Positions 61,231-64,000 of a DNA stretch of 64,000 nt are shown here, in pieces. The translations under genes were made by a program, and so were the position numbers. Position 1 is the first letter of the stretch, and each line of letters starts with the position of its first letter. The notes under the pieces were generated by a model. It made no database searches and was not told where the DNA came from. It worked only from the letters and a program-made list of their open reading frames with translations. Source of the stretch: Variovorax ginsengisoli (GTDB taxonomy: Bacteria > Pseudomonadota > Gammaproteobacteria > Burkholderiales > Burkholderiaceae_C); the NCBI RefSeq assembly GCF_030811835.1, contig NZ_JAUSRO010000004.1, positions 1 through 64,000 on the forward strand. The letters run 5' to 3'.

Positions 61231-62130
61231 GTGTCTTCTTTGCCCCACACCGATACAGCCGCGCCACCCACGCACTACGAGAACTTTCCCGTGGCTTCCT
61301 GGCTCTGCCCGCCCCGGCTGCGTCCACCCATCGCCGCCATCTACATCTTTGCGCGCACGGCCGACGACATCGCCGACGAAGGCGACGCCACATCCGACGC
61401 GCGCATCGCCGAACTGCACGACTTTCGCGCCGACCTGGCGGCTGTGGCACGCGGCGCCCCGGCCTCGTCCCGCTGGCCTGAAGTCTTCGGTCCGCTCGCG
61501 CGGGCCTTGCGCGACTTCGCGCTGCCCGAAGCACTGCTGGCCGACCTGCTCAGCGCCTTCGCCCAGGACGTTGGCCACACGCGTGACGCCATCGGCTACA
61601 CCGACCGTGCCGGCCTGCTGGATTACTGCCGGCGCTCGGCCTGCCCGATCGGCCGGCTGCTGCTGCACCTCTATGGCGTCGGCGACGCGCGTTCGCTGGC
61701 GCAGAGCGATGCCGTCTGCAGCGCGCTGCAGCTCATCAATTTCTGGCAGGACCTGAGCGTCGACCTGCCACGCCGGCGCTTCTACCTGCCCGCGGACGAC
61801 CTTGCTGCGCACGGCCTCGTCCCGGCGGACCTGCGGCGATTCCGACCCCTGTCGCCGGCTGTGCCGCCCCCCGCGGCGGCCCTGGCGCTGGTCGCTGCCG
61901 AAGTGGCCTGGGCAAGGGCGCTCATGACCGAGGGCGCCCCCCTGGTGCATCGGTTGCCCGGGCGCATCGGCTGGGAACTGCGGCTGGTCGTGCAGGGCGG
62001 CCTGCGCATCCTCGACAAGATCGAGGCGCTGGGCTTCGACACCTTCTCGCAACGCCCCACGCTCGACAAGGCCGATGCACTTCGGCTGACATGGCGCGCA
62101 CTTAGGATGCGGAGACAATCAGCCGCATGA
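61231..62130 (+). CDS. hpnC: Squalene synthase HpnC
   Basis: 299 residues from a GTG start (VSSLPHTDTAAPP), followed by the HpnC opening HYENFPVASWLCPPRLR and the Asp-rich motif FARTADDIADEG; the second half has LINFWQDLSVDLPRRRFYLP. HpnC converts the hydroxysqualene made from presqualene diphosphate on the route to squalene. The gene is followed by hpnD and hpnE in the order typical of hopanoid clusters. A shine-dalgarno sequence is weak at this GTG, but no other start fits. Confidence 0.93.
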   Translation: MSSLPHTDTAAPPTHYENFPVASWLCPPRLRPPIAAIYIFARTADDIADEGDATSDARIAELHDFRADLAAVARGAPASSRWPEVFGPLARALRDFALPEALLADLLSAFAQDVGHTRDAIGYTDRAGLLDYCRRSACPIGRLLLHLYGVGDARSLAQSDAVCSALQLINFWQDLSVDLPRRRFYLPADDLAAHGLVPADLRRFRPLSPAVPPPAAALALVAAEVAWARALMTEGAPLVHRLPGRIGWELRLVVQGGLRILDKIEALGFDTFSQRPTLDKADALRLTWRALRMRRQSAA

Positions 62131-62155
62131 AGAAGAAGCCGAACGCCAGTCCCCG

Positions 62156-62998
62156 ATGAACCCAGAACAGTACGTCCAGGAAAAGGCCGCTGCGTCGGGC
62201 AGCAGTTTTTACTACGCCTTCCTGTTCCTCCCCAAGCCGCGCCGCGCGGCCATCACCGCCTTCTATGCGTTCTGCCGCGAGGTCGACGACGTGGTCGACG
62301 AGGTGCGCGACCCGGGTGTCGCCGCGACCAAGCTGGCCTGGTGGCGCACCGAGGTTGCACAGGCCTTTGCGGGCCAGCCGCGCCATCCTGTCATGCAGGC
62401 GCTGATGCCGGCGGCACACGAATTCAACATCGAGGCGCACCAGTTGCTGCAGGTGATCGACGGCTGCCAGATGGACCTCGACCAGACACGCTACCTCGAC
62501 TTCCCTGCCCTGCAGCGCTACTGCCATCTGGTGGCCGGCGTCGTTGGCGAGGTGGCCGCGCGCATCTTCGGGCAGCAGAACCCGCAGACCACCGCCTACG
62601 CCCACAAGCTCGGCCTGGCGCTGCAACTGACCAACATCCTGCGTGACGTGGGCGAGGACGCGATGCGCGGGCGCATCTACCTGCCGGTCAACGAGCTGCA
62701 GCAATTCGACGTCAAGGCGCACGAAGTGCTCAACCGTGTGTATTCGCCCCGATTCGTCGCGCTCATGAAATTCCAGGCCGCACGCGCCCATCAGGCGTAC
62801 GACGAAGCACTGGCGCTGCTGCCGGCGGCAGACCGCCGCAGCCAGAAGCCCGGCCTGATGATGGCCAGCATCTACCGCACCCTGCTGCGCGAGATCGAAC
62901 GCGACGACTTCAAGGTGCTCGACCAGCGCGTGAGCCTCACGCCCGTGCGCAAACTCTGGCTCGCCTGGCGCGTGCAGGCGCTCGGGCGCATGGGGTGA
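62156..62998 (+). CDS. hpnD: Presqualene diphosphate synthase HpnD
   Basis: 280 residues. The aspartate-rich motif is FYAFCREVDDVVDEV, and the second is LTNILRDVGEDAMRGRIYLP. HpnD condenses two farnesyl diphosphates to presqualene diphosphate. It begins 26 bp after hpnC. Its stop overlaps the GTG of the next gene (GTGA at 62995-62998), so hpnD and hpnE are translationally coupled. Confidence 0.95.
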   Translation: MNPEQYVQEKAAASGSSFYYAFLFLPKPRRAAITAFYAFCREVDDVVDEVRDPGVAATKLAWWRTEVAQAFAGQPRHPVMQALMPAAHEFNIEAHQLLQVIDGCQMDLDQTRYLDFPALQRYCHLVAGVVGEVAARIFGQQNPQTTAYAHKLGLALQLTNILRDVGEDAMRGRIYLPVNELQQFDVKAHEVLNRVYSPRFVALMKFQAARAHQAYDEALALLPAADRRSQKPGLMMASIYRTLLREIERDDFKVLDQRVSLTPVRKLWLAWRVQALGRMG

Positions 62999-64000
62999 AG
63001 GTCGCTGTCGTCGGCGCGGGCTGGGGCGGCCTGGCTTGTGCGGTCGACGCCACGCATGCTGGACACGCGGTCACGCTGTTCGAAGCGGCACGCCAGGCCG
63101 GTGGCCGTGCGCGGCGTGTCGACGACCTGCAGGGCCTGGCCCTGGACAACGGCCAGCACATCCTGATCGGCGCTTACACCGCCACGCTCGCACTGATGCG
63201 CGAAGTCGGCGTGCAGCCGGACACCGCGCTGCTGCGCGTGCCGCTCAACCTGCGCTTTGCCGACGGCGGCGGGCTGCAGGTGCCGGCCCGCCTGCGGCCT
63301 CCGCTCGACCTGCTCGCCGGCATCGCGACCGCACGCGGCTGGGCCTGGCGCGACAAGCTGAGCCTGCTGCGCACGGCGCTGCATTGGCAACGCGATGGCT
63401 TTCGCTGTGCACCCGACGCGTCTGTGGGCCTGCTGTGCACGACCCTCACGCCCCGCGTGCGCGAGGAACTCATCGAACCCTTGTGCGTCTCGGCCCTCAA
63501 CACGCCTGCCGCACAGGCCAGCGGCGCCGTGTTCCTGCGCGTGCTGCAGGACGCGCTCTTCGGCGAGCGCGGTGGCGCCGATCTGCTGCTGCCACGCGTC
63601 GACCTCGGCGCCTTGCTGCCAGACCCTGCACTGCGCTGGCTGGCCACACGCGGCGCGCGCCTGCGCATGGGTACACGGGTACAGGCTGTCGCACGGCCGT
63701 GTGCCGTTGCGTCGACGGGGGGATGGGAGGTCGATGGCCAGCGCTTCGACCATGTCGTACTGGCCTGCGCACCCTGGGATGCGGCACGTCTGGTGCGGGC
63801 CGCCGACCTGCCGGAAGCCGCGTCGTGGCTCACCCGCGCCGAGGCCCTGCACCACGAAAGCATTGCCACCGTCTATGCCAAGGCGCCCGGCGTCAGGCTG
63901 CGCGCGCCGCTGCTGGCCCTGCGCGCCGACGACGAATCGCCGGCCCAGTTCGTTTTCGACCGCGGCCAGCTCGGTGGCCCACCCGGCCTGCTGGCTTTTG
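62995..64000 (+). CDS. hpnE: Hydroxysqualene dehydroxylase HpnE (3' truncated by window edge)
   Basis: 335 codons are visible and the frame is open to the right edge. The start is GTG in the GTGA overlap with hpnD and leads straight into the FAD-binding fold: VKVAVVGAGWGGLACAV (GxGxxG). LFEAARQAGGRARRV and the later QFVFDRGQLGGPPGLLAF match my memory of HpnE. It removes the hydroxyl group of hydroxysqualene to give squalene. The remaining C terminus and, probably, the squalene-hopene cyclase lie beyond the window. Confidence 0.92.
   Translation, partial: MKVAVVGAGWGGLACAVDATHAGHAVTLFEAARQAGGRARRVDDLQGLALDNGQHILIGAYTATLALMREVGVQPDTALLRVPLNLRFADGGGLQVPARLRPPLDLLAGIATARGWAWRDKLSLLRTALHWQRDGFRCAPDASVGLLCTTLTPRVREELIEPLCVSALNTPAAQASGAVFLRVLQDALFGERGGADLLLPRVDLGALLPDPALRWLATRGARLRMGTRVQAVARPCAVASTGGWEVDGQRFDHVVLACAPWDAARLVRAADLPEAASWLTRAEALHHESIATVYAKAPGVRLRAPLLALRADDESPAQFVFDRGQLGGPPGLLAF

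Noticed and set aside
1-64000. Search for CRISPR repeats, insertion sequences, prophage genes, integrase and rRNA
   Set aside because: I found no regularly spaced repeats, transposase motifs or phage genes by reading; a computed repeat search would be needed to exclude short or diverged ones.

Overview
This 64 kb window is high-G+C chromosomal DNA, densely packed with genes on both strands. The gene content and protein style point to a betaproteobacterium of the order Burkholderiales, most likely family Comamonadaceae (Variovorax-like). The pointers are two Bug/TctC solute-binding proteins, an H-NS-type protein with the YRNxxTGxxWSGRG signature, a tig-clpP-clpX-lon block, and the squalene genes hpnC-hpnD-hpnE. 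This taxonomic placement is inference. I see no insertion sequence, prophage, integrase, CRISPR array, rRNA operon or obvious pseudogene; the window reads as a core chromosome segment with accessory operons.

Layout. 1-4.7 kb: the end of a probable bamD, an AI-2E-family membrane protein with an unusual C-terminal extension, then a ParD-like / methionine aminopeptidase / RIO-kinase cassette and a small monooxygenase. 4.7-12 kb: a lipoprotein, a Bug protein, a large catalase (KatE) and an orphan sensor kinase. 12-17.3 kb: a FAD oxidoreductase and LysR regulator divergent from a Bug protein-amidase pair. 17.4-23 kb: two tandemly duplicated hybrid histidine kinases. 23-28.7 kb: a YihY/BrkB membrane protein and a five-gene TRAP transporter operon that carries an aroQ-type dehydroquinase and two binding proteins. 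28.9-41.2 kb: PBP2 (mrdA), a chemoreceptor with a candidate sigma-28 promoter, a lytic transglycosylase, a GGDEF protein with a degenerate EAL domain, small unknowns, and a sulfatase-fold phosphoethanolamine transferase. 41.2-46.2 kb: an H-NS-like protein with two DNA-binding motifs and a histone-H1-like tail, a compact extracytoplasmic flavin/heme operon, and the tRNA set Leu(UAA), Cys, Gly split by a heme oxygenase gene. 46.2-54 kb: lon, clpX, clpP, tig, a putative Na+/H+ antiporter and a GAF protein. 54.5-64 kb: tRNA-Leu(UAG), an RND efflux pair, a Kup potassium transporter, and hpnC-hpnD-hpnE running off the right edge.

How genes work together. The tig-clpP-clpX-lon block gathers ribosome-associated folding and ATP-dependent proteolysis, with a terminator-like hairpin between clpP and clpX. 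The TRAP operon probably imports a quinate/shikimate-type or related acid that the divergent AroQ homologue would process. The operon at 42.3-45.0 kb (outer-membrane-type barrel, FMN-binding protein with an SGAT flavinylation motif, ApbE flavin transferase, four-helix membrane protein with paired histidines) looks like a small electron-transfer system in which a membrane cytochrome b passes electrons to a covalently flavinylated periplasmic protein. I consider it the best candidate for an undescribed system here. hpnCDE makes squalene, normally for hopanoids.
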